Shown here: piece after piece, positions 23,901 through 35,819 of the stretch | Layout of the letters: each line of letters starts with the position of its first letter | Numbering within the stretch: position 1 is the first letter of the stretch | Assembly: GCF_001540865.1 (NCBI RefSeq) | Contig: NC_033630.1 | Span: 10,643,595-10,707,594, forward strand | DNA length: 64,000 nt | Source of the DNA: Ananas comosus | Taxonomy: Eukaryota > Streptophyta > Magnoliopsida > Poales > Bromeliaceae | Direction of reading: 5' to 3' | Notes under the pieces: generated by a model | Seen by the model: only the letters and a program-made list of their open reading frames with translations | The model's database searches: none | What the model was told of the DNA's origin: nothing | Program-made: the position numbers and the translations under genes

Positions 23901-25038
23901 CCATCTTTGTGATGTGATAGAGCTGTGAATATATATTTTGTAACCCACACATTCGAGCTAGCCCACGTGCCTAACCAGCGTTTCCCAGCCCAAATATATA
24001 GTCCTAATTTATAAAGACCTACTAGCTAGGTCTTATCAAGTGCGCACCAGATGACTCCACCTCTACAAACTGGTCATATTATCTATTATAGTGCTACACA
24101 GTTTGGCAAATTATCAAGGATCTTAAGACCATTGACCTTATTTTTGCACCTTATTTTTGCTAATCCTTAATAAGAAATTCCACCCCAACTGAAGGCTTTT
24201 ATAAGCTAAAGAATGTGACATATTTGTTTAACTTATCTAACCCGAAAATTTAAGCTTGAGGGTTTAGACCTATTGATATATTTTAATCATTGGCTAATTT
24301 CATACAGATTCCTGCAAATATAGTGAATTGTAAATATATTTTTTATGAAGTTCAACTTTTATATGTTGTCCCTGTAAAAATCTTAATATTTTCAAATATA
24401 TTCCTACTGTTAGACTCCGTTAGAAAACTTTAGTTAACCATACATAGGTTAAATGCTTAATTTTGGTTAATTTTTTAGATAGCTTGATATTTTTATCTCT
24501 CTTATATTATACTGTTGTGGCTTTTGGAGGAAGATATTTATGATGGCAAAATTAACATTTCTCTTAAAATATAAACAGTTCTATAACGGTAACAAACAAG
24601 AGAGACACATTTGAAAATATTAGAACTTTTGTAGAAACAACATATGAAAGTTGAACTTTGTAAAGACATATTTGCAATTCACTAAATTTGCAAGGACTAA
24701 ATGCATTTAACCCTTTAATCATTAAGGTGTTATTTTATGTGGTGCAATATATTCTCATGTGTCAAATTCTAATAGTTTTTGAGAAAGAAGAATTTTGAAT
24801 TTGTAGCTTATATAGTTGATTTGAGTTGAGAAGCTAATTTGACTTTCCTCAATAGAACCTACTTTAACTTTCTCTTGTAAAAATATTTGAAATTTTCTTT
24901 ACTAGCATTAAGTGCTAGCTCCTCTAATTCATGGCCTCTTGTTAGATTAACACCAAATTGTTAGAAACTATATATGATAACTTTCATATAAAATTTATTT
25001 TAAGGATAATTTTGTTTTGAGGTTAAAGAGATGAAATA
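20985..25038. other. AT-rich intergenic region of decayed repeats
   Basis: I recognise no gene. The short overlapping ORFs at 21126-21414 have no family features. A motif of about 75 bp, GATGCATATTTTATA through CATATGTGGCAAG, recurs near 23160, 23450 and 23610. A stretch near 22590-23100 (AACTTACGCTATTGAAACTA) resembles the MITE-related block at 58600-58900. Confidence 0.5.
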
Positions 25039-25215
25039 TGTGACACCCTAAACACCTCACATTAGATGAGAATGAAATTATGATTGAATATATAAGAGAC
25101 TATAGATACTAGTAATAATAACTGGACTTAAACATTTTGGGCCGGTGGTTTCGGCCCAATAAGTTATTATTACTAGCAGGTCGGGTCGTTACATTTAGTA
25201 TCAGAGCCAATCACT
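25039..25215 (+). mobile_element. TRIM-like LTR with adjacent iMet primer-binding site
   Basis: The segment starts TGTGACACCC and ends GGGTCGTTACA at 25195. TTTAGTATCAGAGCC follows, close to the tRNA-iMet primer-binding sequence TGGTATCAGAGC. At about 157 bp the LTR is within the short TRIM range. Internally GTAATAATAACT and AGTTATTATTAC form a stem. No coding region follows; a SINE lies at 25296. Confidence 0.65.
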
Positions 25216-25295
25216 TAGCTAAACCAGAGTCGAAATGACAAAACTAGCGAGACAAATCTAGCGTTGCCTAGTGATTAACATCGCCTGATGATACC

Positions 25296-25467
25296 GACCG
25301 TCCCTAGAGCAAGTGGCAAAGGGTTTGGTGGTTGGTACTCGAGACCCAAGTTCGAATGCTAATTGATTCACATTTCTAGCTAAGTTTATTTTTAAATAAA
25401 ATAAACGAAGCGGGTAGCGTGCTACTTATCTCTCAATAAAAAAAAAAAAAAAAAAAAAAAAAAACAA
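25296..25467 (+). mobile_element. tRNA-derived SINE (Au-like), copy 1
   Basis: The body contains TAGAGCAAGTGGCAAAGGG (A-box region), GGTGGTTGGTACTCGAGACC and AAGTTCGAATGC (B-box region). It ends in CTACTTATCTCTCAATAAA followed by a long poly(A). The same body recurs at 52190-52342 with a clear target duplication, and a truncated copy lies at 29780-29815. The internal A and B boxes mean RNA polymerase III could once have transcribed it. Confidence 0.82.
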
Positions 25468-26311
25468 NCCTAAATGGGTGGATGAAATTGTGAAGATAAA
25501 TTTTAATTTCCAGCAATATAAATTTGCTAATTTCAAATATTAGTTATAAAAAAAATAAAAAATAACAAGACTAGTGATGATGAAATTGTAAGATTACAAG
25601 CCCATTTGGGTTGTAGGGCTAGCACTTCTCATTTGGTCATAAAACACTGTTTCATTTTCTTTATCCTCTTTTCTTAAACTCCAAAAATATCAAAATAATA
25701 TTAAAAAATTCCAAATATTTATAGAAAAAATTTTAGAAATTGTGGAAAACCTACGGATTTCCTTGCAAAGGAAACGTTGAAAAATTTGTGGACTTACCTT
25801 GACGATGATACGTCGTATCTTTCGATATTACCGCCGCAAATGGAGCCGTGGATTGGTGGACAATCACCAAATCAAACTACTCTCATTTCTAATTTTTTGA
25901 ATCATCGCATCTTAATTACAGCACTGATATCAAATTATTAGGATTTTCTATCTTAATGTGATGCCTCAGTTTAATTTATAGGGGGGTCATCTATTATATT
26001 ACTTCTCTAGTCCTAGTACGATTAACTTTTTTAAACATGTGGGTTAATCATCATCCAAAATACTATAACTTATGTATAGGATTATTAATTTTATATTCTA
26101 CATTTCTTCCTTCTTTAAATGCTGATGTTCTCGTGAGGCTTAAAAACACTCACAAATATTAGGCAATGTGAGGCTCGTCTCGCCAGTTTTAACCGATCTT
26201 GTGGGGAGCTGCGCGCGCTTCACCCACAACGACCGTCAGCTGTGAAGTCACACTCTGACTGCTATGTAACCTCAACTCGATCGAAACTTATTTCACACTT
26301 TCGGCTAGTGA

Positions 26312-26505
26312 TTGGTTCTGATATCAACTGTGACACCTCACTTTCGAGAGGCATCACCCATCCGAAAACTACTCTAACCCTAGGACACTTACCATTTAAC
26401 CTCTTAGACCTAGCAACTGCCTAAAATATTACACCCAAGTTAAGAGATTTATATATCACTATTATATCTTATATATTTGACCATTTCAAATCATACATTT
26501 AATGA
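26312..26505 (-). mobile_element. Cassandra-like TRIM LTR with 5S rRNA-derived core
   Basis: Read on the minus strand, it contains GGTTAAATGGTAAGTGTCC, GGGTTAGAGTAG and GGATGGGTGATGCC. These correspond to the second half of plant 5S rRNA, with its GTTAAGCGTGC, GAGAGTAGTAC and GGATGGGTGACC blocks. It ends GAGGTGTCACA, followed by TTGATATCAGAACC, a worn iMet primer-binding site. Cassandra TRIMs are known for 5S-derived LTRs. The start of the LTR (about 26505) is inferred by comparison with the copy at 56798-56971. Confidence 0.65.
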
Positions 26506-26794
26506 TAACAAAGATACAAAATCATTACGAGAAAATTAATGCTCACTTATTTAAGATTTAACAATTATTCTTTGACATTTATTAATTTTATCTCTAATTT
26601 GATTGAGCTTGTTTCCTAAATTGAAGTGGCAGGTATATAAATTCTATTGTACTTGGTTGCAATTTAAAAATACAGGTTAGAGTTAGTCTTCTTATTTCTA
26701 CAATAATTAGTCAGGCTCGCTTCAAAATTTATTCTTCTCTTTAATATTCTTTTTTTATGTTTTATTTATGCAGTAAAATAAATAGTGTGAGACG

Positions 26795-27115
26795 TTATTT
26801 ACTGTGAAGGTTTGTCACCGTAACAAGTCCTGTTTCATTGATGCCTCTGATGGTTAAATCACTGTTACTATTTTTTATTAACCAAACAGTCGGATCGTTG
26901 GCGCTAATCATTAATCCCAAAAATTCAAATTGGTAGAAATATATAACCAATTCAAAAAAACTCAAGCTGGTAGAAATATATAACCAATTCATTTAAAAAG
27001 TATAGACATATTACCCACGAGTCTCGATTGTGATTAGATTCAACCAGTCTCATGCGACTTCGAACATGACTTGATCGAATCTAGCCTCACGACATTTCGA
27101 ACGTGAGTTTAAAAA
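26795..27115 (-). repeat. Internal repeat shared with other 5S-TRIM copies
   Basis: The segment has GGATCGTTGGCGCTAATCAT, TAATCCCAAAAATTC and ACGAGTCTCGATTGTGATT. Related stretches occur at 38040-38345 (same strand) and, reverse complemented, at 55945-56165 and 57000-57205. Since three of the four lie beside 5S-derived LTRs, I read it as internal TRIM sequence. Confidence 0.5.
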
Positions 27116-27429
27116 TTCTTTGAGTTTTTAGTATTAAAAAAAATTTGATAAGATAAGGGCATAATATGGCCTTTGGATATGTGAGGGTGGAAAACTTGCA
27201 TCCTTTTTGAGGTCTACTAGTAGCAGGGCTCAAAAATGATATATCGGGGCAATTTCAAACTTAAGAAGTTATATAATATTATGGATTATGGATGTTCTTC
27301 CAAAATTGTTAATATTTTTGTCACTATAAATTAATGAATTATATTAAAAATGTCCTTCAGCATGTTTTAGGCTAATTTGTCCCTAGTTATACGTACATTT
27401 TTTTTATTAAACAGGGGTATACCTATTTA

Positions 27430-28015
27430 AGAGAATATACAAGTCGGAAGCAAAAAGGAAAGCAAAAAGGAAAGGAAAAGGAACTTGCTCGGCCTCGAAA
27501 TCTTGAAGCAAACACAACCAAACAAACTAGAATTAGGCTCTAAAAAACAAAATGCGCTCTCAAGCCCTCAGGACAGATAGCCATAACTTAACTGCGAAAA
27601 AAACAACTCTCCTTCCCAATTCTTTGCATCGAGCTTGTCGATTGCCGAATATTCTCGAATTCCGCACATTTCATAGTTTCCAGCAAGCTGCGGAGAAATA
27701 GAAATCAAAAGTAGTTTTCGATAGCGCCGACAGTGACATCCTGACTCGACTTCACCTAATCGCCATATCCCTAGTTACGTTTGACATCAACTCCCTAGTA
27801 GTCAGAATGCTTTGAAGTAGCTAATTCCACATGGACCTGGAATAGCTACAGCAAAAGAGTAGATGTCCTACGTTTTCTTCGTTCGTGGAGCGTAACAGAT
27901 TGATAGAAGAGTCATGCCAGGCCACCACGCTTTGCTAGTGTGTCTGCTGTCAAAATCCTATTTCTCACCGATAGCCACATGAATAATTTAATCCTGAGGG
28001 GAGCCTCGAGTTTTC
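27430..28015 (-). pseudogene. Decayed LINE C-terminus (zf-RVT region)
   Basis: On the minus strand a frame near 28010-27930 reads APLRIKLFMWLSVRNRILT and then LAKRGG. After a frameshift another reads STNEENVGHLLFCCSYSRSM followed by W. These match the zinc-binding domain at the C-terminus of plant LINE reverse transcriptases, which has KxFxWL...RxLT...LxKRG and then ETVDHLLFxCPxxxxxW. Two or more frame breaks and stops show it is dead. The downstream part (27430-27600) may be the 3' end of the element. No poly(A) tail or target duplication was resolved. Confidence 0.7.
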
Positions 28016-28019
28016 CCTA

Positions 28020-29770
28020 AATATATCTTATTACAAAAATTTTGTGGTATTAAATGTTGGCTCAATTTTTATTAATTTTTATAAATTGAGTTTATGAATG
28101 CCTTTTTTGTTTACATAAGTTCATTTTTTTAATTCAATATCATATAGGTCTCAAGTTGATCTTAATTAACAATTAATTAAAACTAAAGATATATTAATTG
28201 TACATTTTTATCAATTTATTTTCTAGTTTATTTAAATTAGTACGATTTTTTTTTGTATATTATTTGCGTAGTTTAGTTTGTTCCAGTTAATGAGTTTCAA
28301 TTTAGTATACATCTAACTATATTAAGTTAATTAAAAAAGGCATTGCTAATAGATGAAGGGCAAAATAAATATTTACCTTTTAGATGAATTTTTATCAATA
28401 TATTGGTGTTTATGATAGTTTTTCCAAATTAGAGAGGTATGTTTTATATCAATATTTTTAAAGAAGTTTCTTTTAAACCACGATTTGGATGAATAATACA
28501 CACTATATATATAAAGAGGAAAGAAAAAACTCTAGTCCGATTAGCGATTAGTATTCCTTGAATCCATGGCGTAATCTAATTCCGACTTCGTCAAACTCGA
28601 TTGTGCAATGGATATAGTAGCTGCTCGATCGCGCCATTGCGCACAGCTTTTCTGGCGCGCAACCCCGCACGCCTGTTTGGATGGTGCAGTTGTGCGTGTG
28701 GTGCCACGTGCAACCGCACATCCGTGCGTCTCTGGGAAAGCTCTGAATTGGAGCTTAGACGAGCACTGCGGTTCACCGCTTGGCCTAACAAGTCCTTGTA
28801 TGAAATTGGTATGGTTCAGATGATAATAGAACAAATATATATCACTCTCATGTGTCACGTCTCATTGATCGGTTTCGTGATATGAATGGCAACAATTCGA
28901 TCCTCGTCTTAATCGTCACCCCACAATCAATTTAGTGAAGTAGGAACCGGACCTCGCATGAGCTAAGAGATTGCACGAACCAACTCACTAACAAGATTGC
29001 AGATCACAGCGAATGTCGAGCTCGACTTAAGCTAGATATATCACATTCTTGGACTTACGTGAGCTAAGCCAGATCAAAACCTTTCGAACATTTTAGTGAC
29101 TCTTATGAATACGACGTACTCATAGAAGATGTCATGGTAACGTGATATATTGGTTTGGTAACGCTCAAAATTGTATTAAGTCCAAGAACGTGCAGGTAAT
29201 TAGTTGCTTCACACTAAACACATGGTCTCGAGGGAAAGAGTTAGGTGCATATATAGACTGATCGGATGAGTGGATTCATGGTGACTTAAAAAATAGATGA
29301 AACAACTAATTGAACATTCACTTAATTATACGCTGATAATTAATTAAGCAATTGATGTTCAATCAATCCTTTCTACAATGAGAAACGTGAAGTCTACAAC
29401 ATTCCAAAAAAGGTTGGAATCCTGCAACCATCCTAGTCCTAGGGTTGAGTCAGCACTTTTTTAATTTTAATATTAAAAAAAAAACATATATAGCTATTAA
29501 AAAAGAAAAGGTTAGTAAGATTAACGTACGGAACTTAGTTTTTAGATGGCGATATATGTTGTAGAGTTATAATTTATATTGGATTTGCGTGGATAGCAAT
29601 CTCCAAGAAGATGCATGCCTTGCATTCGATCTACATCATATTTATTTCTAAATATATAGGACACGCAAAGTAGAAGACTCAATCTGTAACGAGAAATGGC
29701 AGGAAAAATTAACTACTTGGATCTACTTAGTCACGCCGTGAGATTAGACAGGCATGCATATTACAATAAG
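28020..29770. other. Intergenic, no gene recognised
   Basis: The GC-richer patch at 28560-28860 has overlapping ORFs on both strands (for example GTGCAACCGCACATCC). No protein family is recognisable, and the patch may be an unassigned MITE. The remainder is AT-rich. Confidence 0.45.
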
Positions 29771-29779
29771 AGAGAAATA

Positions 29780-29815
29780 TTTTTTTTTTTGAGAAATAGG
29801 TAACACGCTATCCAA
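29780..29815 (-). mobile_element. Truncated SINE 3' end
   Basis: Reverse complemented, the segment reads GATAGCGTGTTACCTATTTC and then CTC with poly(A). This is the 3' tail of the SINE at 52190-52342. The 5' part is missing. Confidence 0.6.
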
Positions 29816-29829
29816 TTCATTCATTGTAA

Positions 29830-32800
29830 GGATGAATTAGGCTATATGGGTGAGGCAACGATGGCCTCGGGAGTGGGTGAAAACAAAAAAAAAAAAAAAA
29901 AACACTTGGACCCAAAAGTTGGTCCCAAAATACTACGATCTGCCAGACAAAACTCGGTCCCAACACTTCGTCATATGATTAACAAGGGAGAAATGTTAAA
30001 TCTACAACTCAGAAGGATTTGTAATTTCAGGATTATAATAATAGAGTTATGTGAATACGCCGAGAAATACTACATGTGCAAACAGCTAACTTTGTGGATG
30101 TAAATCTTACACCCGCTATCTAAAAATATATGGAACCTCTTTTGGAGTTCCAACATTAAAATAAAATAAAAAGTAATGAGAGTACTAGTGTGGAAAAGGT
30201 GGCTCTCAAATGACAAGGATGCGAAATTTGCATTCATTTTTGAAAGTAACTAGTCAAGCCCCTTTTTTTTGTATTCTTTCTCTCATATAAAACTAGGCTC
30301 CAAATCTAGGAGATGGTGTGGCAATTAATGTCAATGCCTCATAACTTCAAACAACAAGTACAACAAGCATTGGTTGTTATCGTTTTGAACATCGTTGTCC
30401 ATCCACTACTTATCTAGCTTTTAATTCCAATGTTGTAGTGTTAGAGTCACATACGGCATTTCTTTCTCTCTCTCTCTCCTTTTCAATTTGTGGTGTTTTC
30501 CAAGCACACAAAATCGGGTATGGAATCCAAGTCTCCCTGACTTGGTGCCATTTTTTCTTTGCAAAAGTCATCCGAACTGAAGGCCGGGCTTGCAAATTCG
30601 TTCTTTAGACGTAACCATTTTGATGCTTTTTTGAAAAAAAAAAAAAGATTGACTGAAAAATAGTACTAAGCGATTCGTTTCATTCATATTTCTTTTTTGA
30701 CGAACTGATCAGCTAAAACTGTGAGACAATTAGGCATTCAAACTAAATTCAAATAGAAAAGTAAAGCGAGTCGATGGCTTCTGGTGAAGGCCGAAGCTGC
30801 ATGGAGGGGAAGAAGAGGAAGAACGATAAAGATGAAATTATTATTCAAATCTCAAAATCTGAATTATATTAACTAAACATTATGTCTTTATATATAGAGG
30901 CGATACCCGAATCCTACTAAACAAAAATAATAAATTCTAATATATATCTAAACCTAATTAGATTATAAATAATCAAATAATCGGACTAAAAATAGAAAAA
31001 ATGCAGGACTTTTCGGAAATAATCTAAACATATAAAAACAGATCGAGGCCAAAATAATTAAATATCGGTCCCAAACTCGGCCGGAATGGCTGCTCAATTT
31101 GATGCATCGATCTCAAAAACTATTTTCTAAATTAGAGTTGCACGCTAAATTCAGACACTCGAGCGAAAAGTTATGATCGTTTAAAGATATCTCATGCCAA
31201 GTGTAAAATTTATCAGAACTCAACGAAATTTTTGGCTCAACTTGGTCGAATCGTGTTTTTTCAAAACTTCGAACGCCAAACTGGTCACATTTGCTTCGAA
31301 CTTAAGATTTCCGTACCAACCATCAAGTACTTAACTAACTGCATGCATACGTTAGATGCAGTCAATATTTTGTTACTCTATAGATCACGATTTAGAAATC
31401 TAATATTAGAGGTGCAAATTAATTGACGTGGGAAACTTCATCGAACTATCTGAGACGATATGTTATTTTTATGGAGACGCTATTGCAACTTTAAAGCATC
31501 AAACTAATTACATATGCATTCACAAAGTAGCTAGCCAAAAAATGATCAGTGTAATGCTATTAGCTAGATGGGGGAGAGCTCGATCGGCTCAGGAAAGTGC
31601 ATAAGCAAAAATATATTGTCTAAGCTCTTTAAGTCAAAACCTGCTGCTCTGATACCATACGAAATAACCGTTGTATTAATTCGTAAAAACTATTAGAGAA
31701 CAGTATTTAAATATATTTATATTTAACAGTTTGCTACTAATTTCATTTGCATTATAATTCGGAATTTATTCTACGTACTGTTTGGCCCACCATTCAGTAA
31801 TCTTTTTATTCAAAATTTGAACTAGACTTATTTACAGGGAAAAGACATTAGAGGAGCACATTTTCCTGTTTGACTCACCATTCACTAATCATTCTATTCA
31901 AAATTTGAGCTAGACTTATTGACGGAGAAAAGACAATAGAGGAGCGCTTTTTCCTCCAAAAATCGCGTAAAATCTAGAGAAAAAATGAAAAGGTTTAATG
32001 GAAGAAGCAAGAAAGGAGAAAACTACAACATAAAATGATGGGATCCGTTTCTTTATAGTGCAAGCTTTTATGAATACATCGATACTCCAAATTTATTGGA
32101 AAATAGAGATTAACTCAATCTCAAAGAGATATGATTAAACCAGCAAATACGGAAATCACATCAACTTGATTTGACTTTAAAAGACGAGGAATCTGAACCC
32201 AAAATGACCCGAATCCGAAGTGAACCAAGACTCGAGACATTTTAAATCAAAACGATATGAAAAACCTAATGTGAATCAACTAGAAAATAAAATGAAACGC
32301 AAGAGCATGTTTATTTTATCGAAACTGAATTTTGGGTTGCAGTGAAATTCGCTAGAAATTACTTTTTTCTGCAGTTTATTTCGTAGTTATAAAAGTAAGT
32401 TTTATTAGTTCTGATGTTTGTTTAGTAGAAAATATATGATGTAAAATTATAATTTATGTATAAATAATAAATAATTTAATAAATAAAAAATAATTTAATT
32501 ATATTTTTTAATTTTTGTCATATTTTAATTGTACAAATTAAATAAAAAAATATTAAAACTTAATTAATTAATTTTTATAATATTTTAAATATGTTAACTG
32601 AATAAAAGAATAATTACTACCATAATTAAATATATTTAAAAATAATTATCTTTATTTAGTATATTATTTTATTATTTTTCTTCACCTCTCCTTACTATAA
32701 TTGANAATTGTACAAATTAAATAAAAAAATATTAAAACTTAATTAATTAATTTTTATAATATTTTAAATATGTTAACTGAATAAAAGAATAATTACTACC

Positions 32801-33280
32801 ATAATTAAATATATTTAAAAATAATTATCTTTATTTAGTATATTATTTTATTATTTTTCTTCACCTCTCCTTACTATAATTGACTTCCGCCCACCACGTG
32901 CCGAAATTAATTACATCGTTTCAGGTTAACTCAAATTTCAACTATAACTTATTTACGGTGAACCAAACAACAGAGATAATTGTTTATAGCGAAAACGACT
33001 TTCCTCCTCTCCACTTTCATCCCACTTCCACCCAAACAAATATGCCCCAAATATAATAATACATTCAGCACTGCGACCTCAGTGAGCTGAATTTGAATGA
33101 TCAAAATGCCTGTAATTGAGCTAGTTTTGAACACTTGAAACATTATTGTGCTTTTTTCCTATCTCGGATTATGTCACATTGTATTATTTTCTCACTACAC
33201 ATTATTTTCTGAATGAGTTAACCGGAACGGTTAGATAAACACGTTCGCTCTATCAAGACCACTCATGTAAAAATTCCAAG
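29830..33280. other. Intergenic, no gene recognised
   Basis: No convincing gene. CTGCTCTGATACCATACG near 31648-31665 is the reverse complement of an iMet primer-binding sequence, but no adjoining LTR could be defined. A false-looking duplication surrounds the N at 32705 (see separate entry). Confidence 0.4.
32527..32883 (+). repeat. 178 bp perfect duplication around a single N
   Basis: Bases 32527-32704 and 32706-32883 appear identical, both running from AATTGTACAAATTAAAT to TTACTATAATTGA, separated only by the N at 32705. This is the pattern expected where two overlapping contig ends were joined without merging. Confidence 0.9.
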
Positions 33281-33282
33281 GA

Positions 33283-33803
33283 CACTACAACAAAAATGGT
33301 ATATAGCGATACTTTTAAATGTCGGTATAGGACAAAAAAAGTACTGCTAGCTAAATTACCAACATTTTTAAAAAGTGTTGTTATATATGGGGTCGCTAGG
33401 TATATAGTGATAGTTTAAGAGTGTTGGTATAACTTAAAAAGAATGCTGCTAATTTACCAACACTTATTTAAGCATTTAGTAACCGCCGGAACTCTACCTC
33501 GTCGACTGCAGCGCGGAGGAGGAGGAGAGCGAGGGGCTCTCCGTCTAGGGTTTCAGTAGATTGAGTGAGGGGAGAAGAGGAGATGGTGATCGATTTTTCT
33601 TTTTTCTTTTTTTTTCCTTTTCTGTTTGTAATCGGGACGAATGGACTGGATGAGATGGGTTGAGTAGAGTAACTTTTTATTTTTGGTTAGATTGAGCTTT
33701 ATATTTAGGCCTTAGTAGAATTTTTTAAATATTTTGGCATAAATGTGACACTTACGAAAAATGTCCCAAATATGTGTCCCTATAACCTAATTCTGTTGTA
33801 ATG
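33283..33803. mobile_element. CACTA-like non-autonomous DNA transposon, copy 2
   Basis: It begins CACTACAACAAAAATGG and ends TTCTGTTGTAATG, giving inverted ends CACTACAACA and TGTTGTARTG. The flanks GGA (33280-33282) and GGA (33803-33805, if the last G is shared) could be the 3 bp duplication typical of CACTA elements. The interior matches copies 1 and 3 and has no transposase. Confidence 0.7.
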
Positions 33804-33914
33804 GATTAGTCGTACCATCGAATTGGCTATGCTTTGGTCGAATCCTTGGCTAAACTTTGGCAACTAGTGCTCGAATCTTCATTTCTTTTCTTTCTTTAAT
33901 GTAATTTTTGTTAG

Positions 33915-34614
33915 TGTTATGAGCCGAATTCTCCAACCATCGACCCGGTCAAAGATCTCCTTTGGGATGCGTGCGAGGAGTAGATGCGTGCGAGTAGATA
34001 CGGCTGTACGCTGTGACCCTCGAAATATGCGCCCTTCGACTGATCAAGCGATTCGGCTAATGAGGGATCAGATCAGCCAAGTTCGAAACTCTCTAACACA
34101 GAATCAGTTCGGTTGAATGAGCCGAATAGGATATTGCGTAGTAATTTTAAGTCAGCTGATGAGCTAAATGACCTTTATATATTCAAACTTAAAGTCGAAA
34201 AAACTTGTACAAAAGAGATTGTGCCTGTAAGGCATACAGACTTTAGGAAATCTAACTTACAGACTACTCCTAAAAAAGGCAGTAAATGCAGGAGAGGAAA
34301 GATTACAGATAAACTACTCCTAGAAAAGTAAGAAAAATGCGCGGAAATAGAAAGGTGGTCTTCTGTTCGCTGGAAAAAGACCCCTCTTCCAGGCGTTACT
34401 CGCCTATTTATAGTCCGCGCATGGTTATTCGGTTATGTACACGATCGACTACTTTCCTGATTTCGTAGGCCACTACAAGCCGATTCTAACCACTCAAGCC
34501 GCTTGCGGTTATATTGTGATTTACTTTATGCTCCTGGCGCACCACATGTCAAGTTTTAGAATCCCTTACGAGTTGAGCGCCAATTTTCCACGTGGCATTT
34601 TATTGGTGTCAACA
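33915..34614 (-). mobile_element. 3' LTR of a Tat-lineage Ty3/Gypsy element
   Basis: On the plus strand it runs from TGTTATGAGCCGAATTC to TTGGTGTCAACA. It aligns along its length with the LTR at 42074-42807; shared blocks are GACCCGGTCAAAG, TGACCCTCGAAATATGCGC, ATCAAGCGATTCGGC and CTCGCCTATTTATAG. On the minus strand the purine run GCCGAGGGGGCAAT lies directly before its start. That is where a polypurine tract should lie, so this is the downstream LTR of a minus-strand element. LTR divergence is substantial, so the insertion is old. The flanking 5 bp (GTTAG here, CCATT at the other end) do not match. Confidence 0.75.
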
Positions 34615-34630
34615 ATTGCCCCCTCGGCAG
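34615..34630 (-). promoter_or_regulatory. Putative polypurine tract
   Basis: Reverse complemented, the sequence reads GCCGAGGGGGCAAT, immediately upstream of the TGTTGACACC start of the 3' LTR. Its position and purine content fit the plus-strand priming site. Confidence 0.6.
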
Positions 34631-35161
34631 CCCCCGAACAAGTGGTTCCGTAGCTGACGTAATCTCTTCCAAAGGCGTGGATTTCGAAATTATTATTTCG
34701 AGTTGTTTTGTACCATCTTTCTCTCAGCCATTCTTTCACCTTTGACGGCCACGATCTCCCACACATTCCTTTTTGTCTCTTATGCGGCATTTATTAGGTC
34801 ATTTATTGCGGCTGTCTTGTCATCATTAAAGCCGTTTTCAGAATTCTATTCGACGGCCCTTTTTCTTTTTTTTCTCTTTTGTTTTCTTTTTCTCTACGCT
34901 TTCTTTTTCCTCTCTTCGTCCTTCGTTTTTCTTTCTTCTTCCTCTTCGCCCGAGAATCCCTTTCTTCTTTTGTCTTCTCTACTTTTTCTTTCGTCTCCTT
35001 TAATGGCTTCGTTTCCTCATCTTCTTTTTTCTCCACCTCTCATTTACACTTTACTTAAACAATATGTTGGGTCGGAACCTTCTTAATTTATTTTATATCC
35101 CTCGTTTACAGATGACCCTATCCCTGAGAATTTTCCTTTCTCAAGTAAGGGTCTTCCTTTA

Positions 35162-35818
35162 ATGGCTGATGTCATTCATCTCCACTCTTGGTATGCTTCA
35201 ACTTCGATGGGAAAAAATCTTCGGACTTGGCCGAATGTTTCGGAAGCATATCTCGCTTGGTTGGATTGGGTGGAAGCGTCGTATGCCGATCTCTGGCGCG
35301 AGATTGGAATTTATGAAGCCATTCAATTATCTCGAACACCTCCCATAGCTGATAACCTTTTTTTGGCTGCGGCTCTTTGTTTCTTGTCCCCTGTTTCCAA
35401 CACCTTCTTTTTTAGAGCGGGACCCTTTACCCCTACTCTCCTTGATGTAGCAGCGATCGTTGGTTTGCGCCCTCACGACATTACTCTTTCGATGGCCTAC
35501 AATCCTAACGACGTGACCGATTTTAAGGCCCGTCTTGATCTACCTGATCTAACTTATACCAAGTTTATTCTCCGGTTCGCAGGCCAATCCGCTGCTTCGG
35601 TTACAAAGAAGGAGCACACAATATTCCTTCTCTACTGGTTATGTCATAACCTCTTCTGTACTCGTTCACAGAAGATAAATCGACATTTTGTTTCAATCGC
35701 CGTAGGTTTAGCTAATGGCAAAAAATTAGCCTTGGGTGTATATTTTCTTGCTTTGTTTATAGAGAAATTTTTGATTCAATCAAACCATTACCATTCGGAG
35801 AAGGTTTTGCAATTATGA
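35162..35818 (+). CDS. Plant mobile domain (aminotransferase-like, PMD) ORF, retroelement-associated
   Basis: The 218-codon ORF starts at ATG 35162. The frame is open further upstream to TTTACAG at 35105-35111, which looks like a splice acceptor, so an earlier exon is possible. Residues about 78-105 include FFFRAGPFTPTLLDVAAIVG followed by LRPHD, the hallmark PMD motif. Residues about 148-198 have KKEHTIFLLYWLCHNLFC, INRHFVSIAVGLANGKKLAL and then GVYFLALF. PMD proteins include MAIN/MAIL1 and many transposon-borne versions. Here the domain is cut short after LALF; the next 19 residues look unrelated, and LTR-type sequence follows. It is antisense to the Tat-lineage gag at 40665-41940 and lies just inside the 3' LTR. 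That is the place of the additional antisense ORF in some Tat elements. I am confident of the domain; its activity is doubtful. Confidence 0.75.
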   Translation: MADVIHLHSWYASTSMGKNLRTWPNVSEAYLAWLDWVEASYADLWREIGIYEAIQLSRTPPIADNLFLAAALCFLSPVSNTFFFRAGPFTPTLLDVAAIVGLRPHDITLSMAYNPNDVTDFKARLDLPDLTYTKFILRFAGQSAASVTKKEHTIFLLYWLCHNLFCTRSQKINRHFVSIAVGLANGKKLALGVYFLALFIEKFLIQSNHYHSEKVLQL

Positions 35819-35819
35819 T

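Noticed and set aside
28541..28885. Four overlapping ORFs in a GC-richer patch
   Set aside because: Open in both directions with no conserved motif and no splice context; perhaps an unassigned MITE.
31648..31665. Primer-binding-like GCTCTGATACCA
   Set aside because: It is the exact complement of the iMet primer site, but neither an LTR end nor a second LTR could be found beside it.
34703..35086. 127-codon plus-strand ORF upstream of the PMD ORF
   Set aside because: It is dominated by T-rich low-complexity sequence; it could be leader sequence, but no splice link to the PMD ORF is proved.
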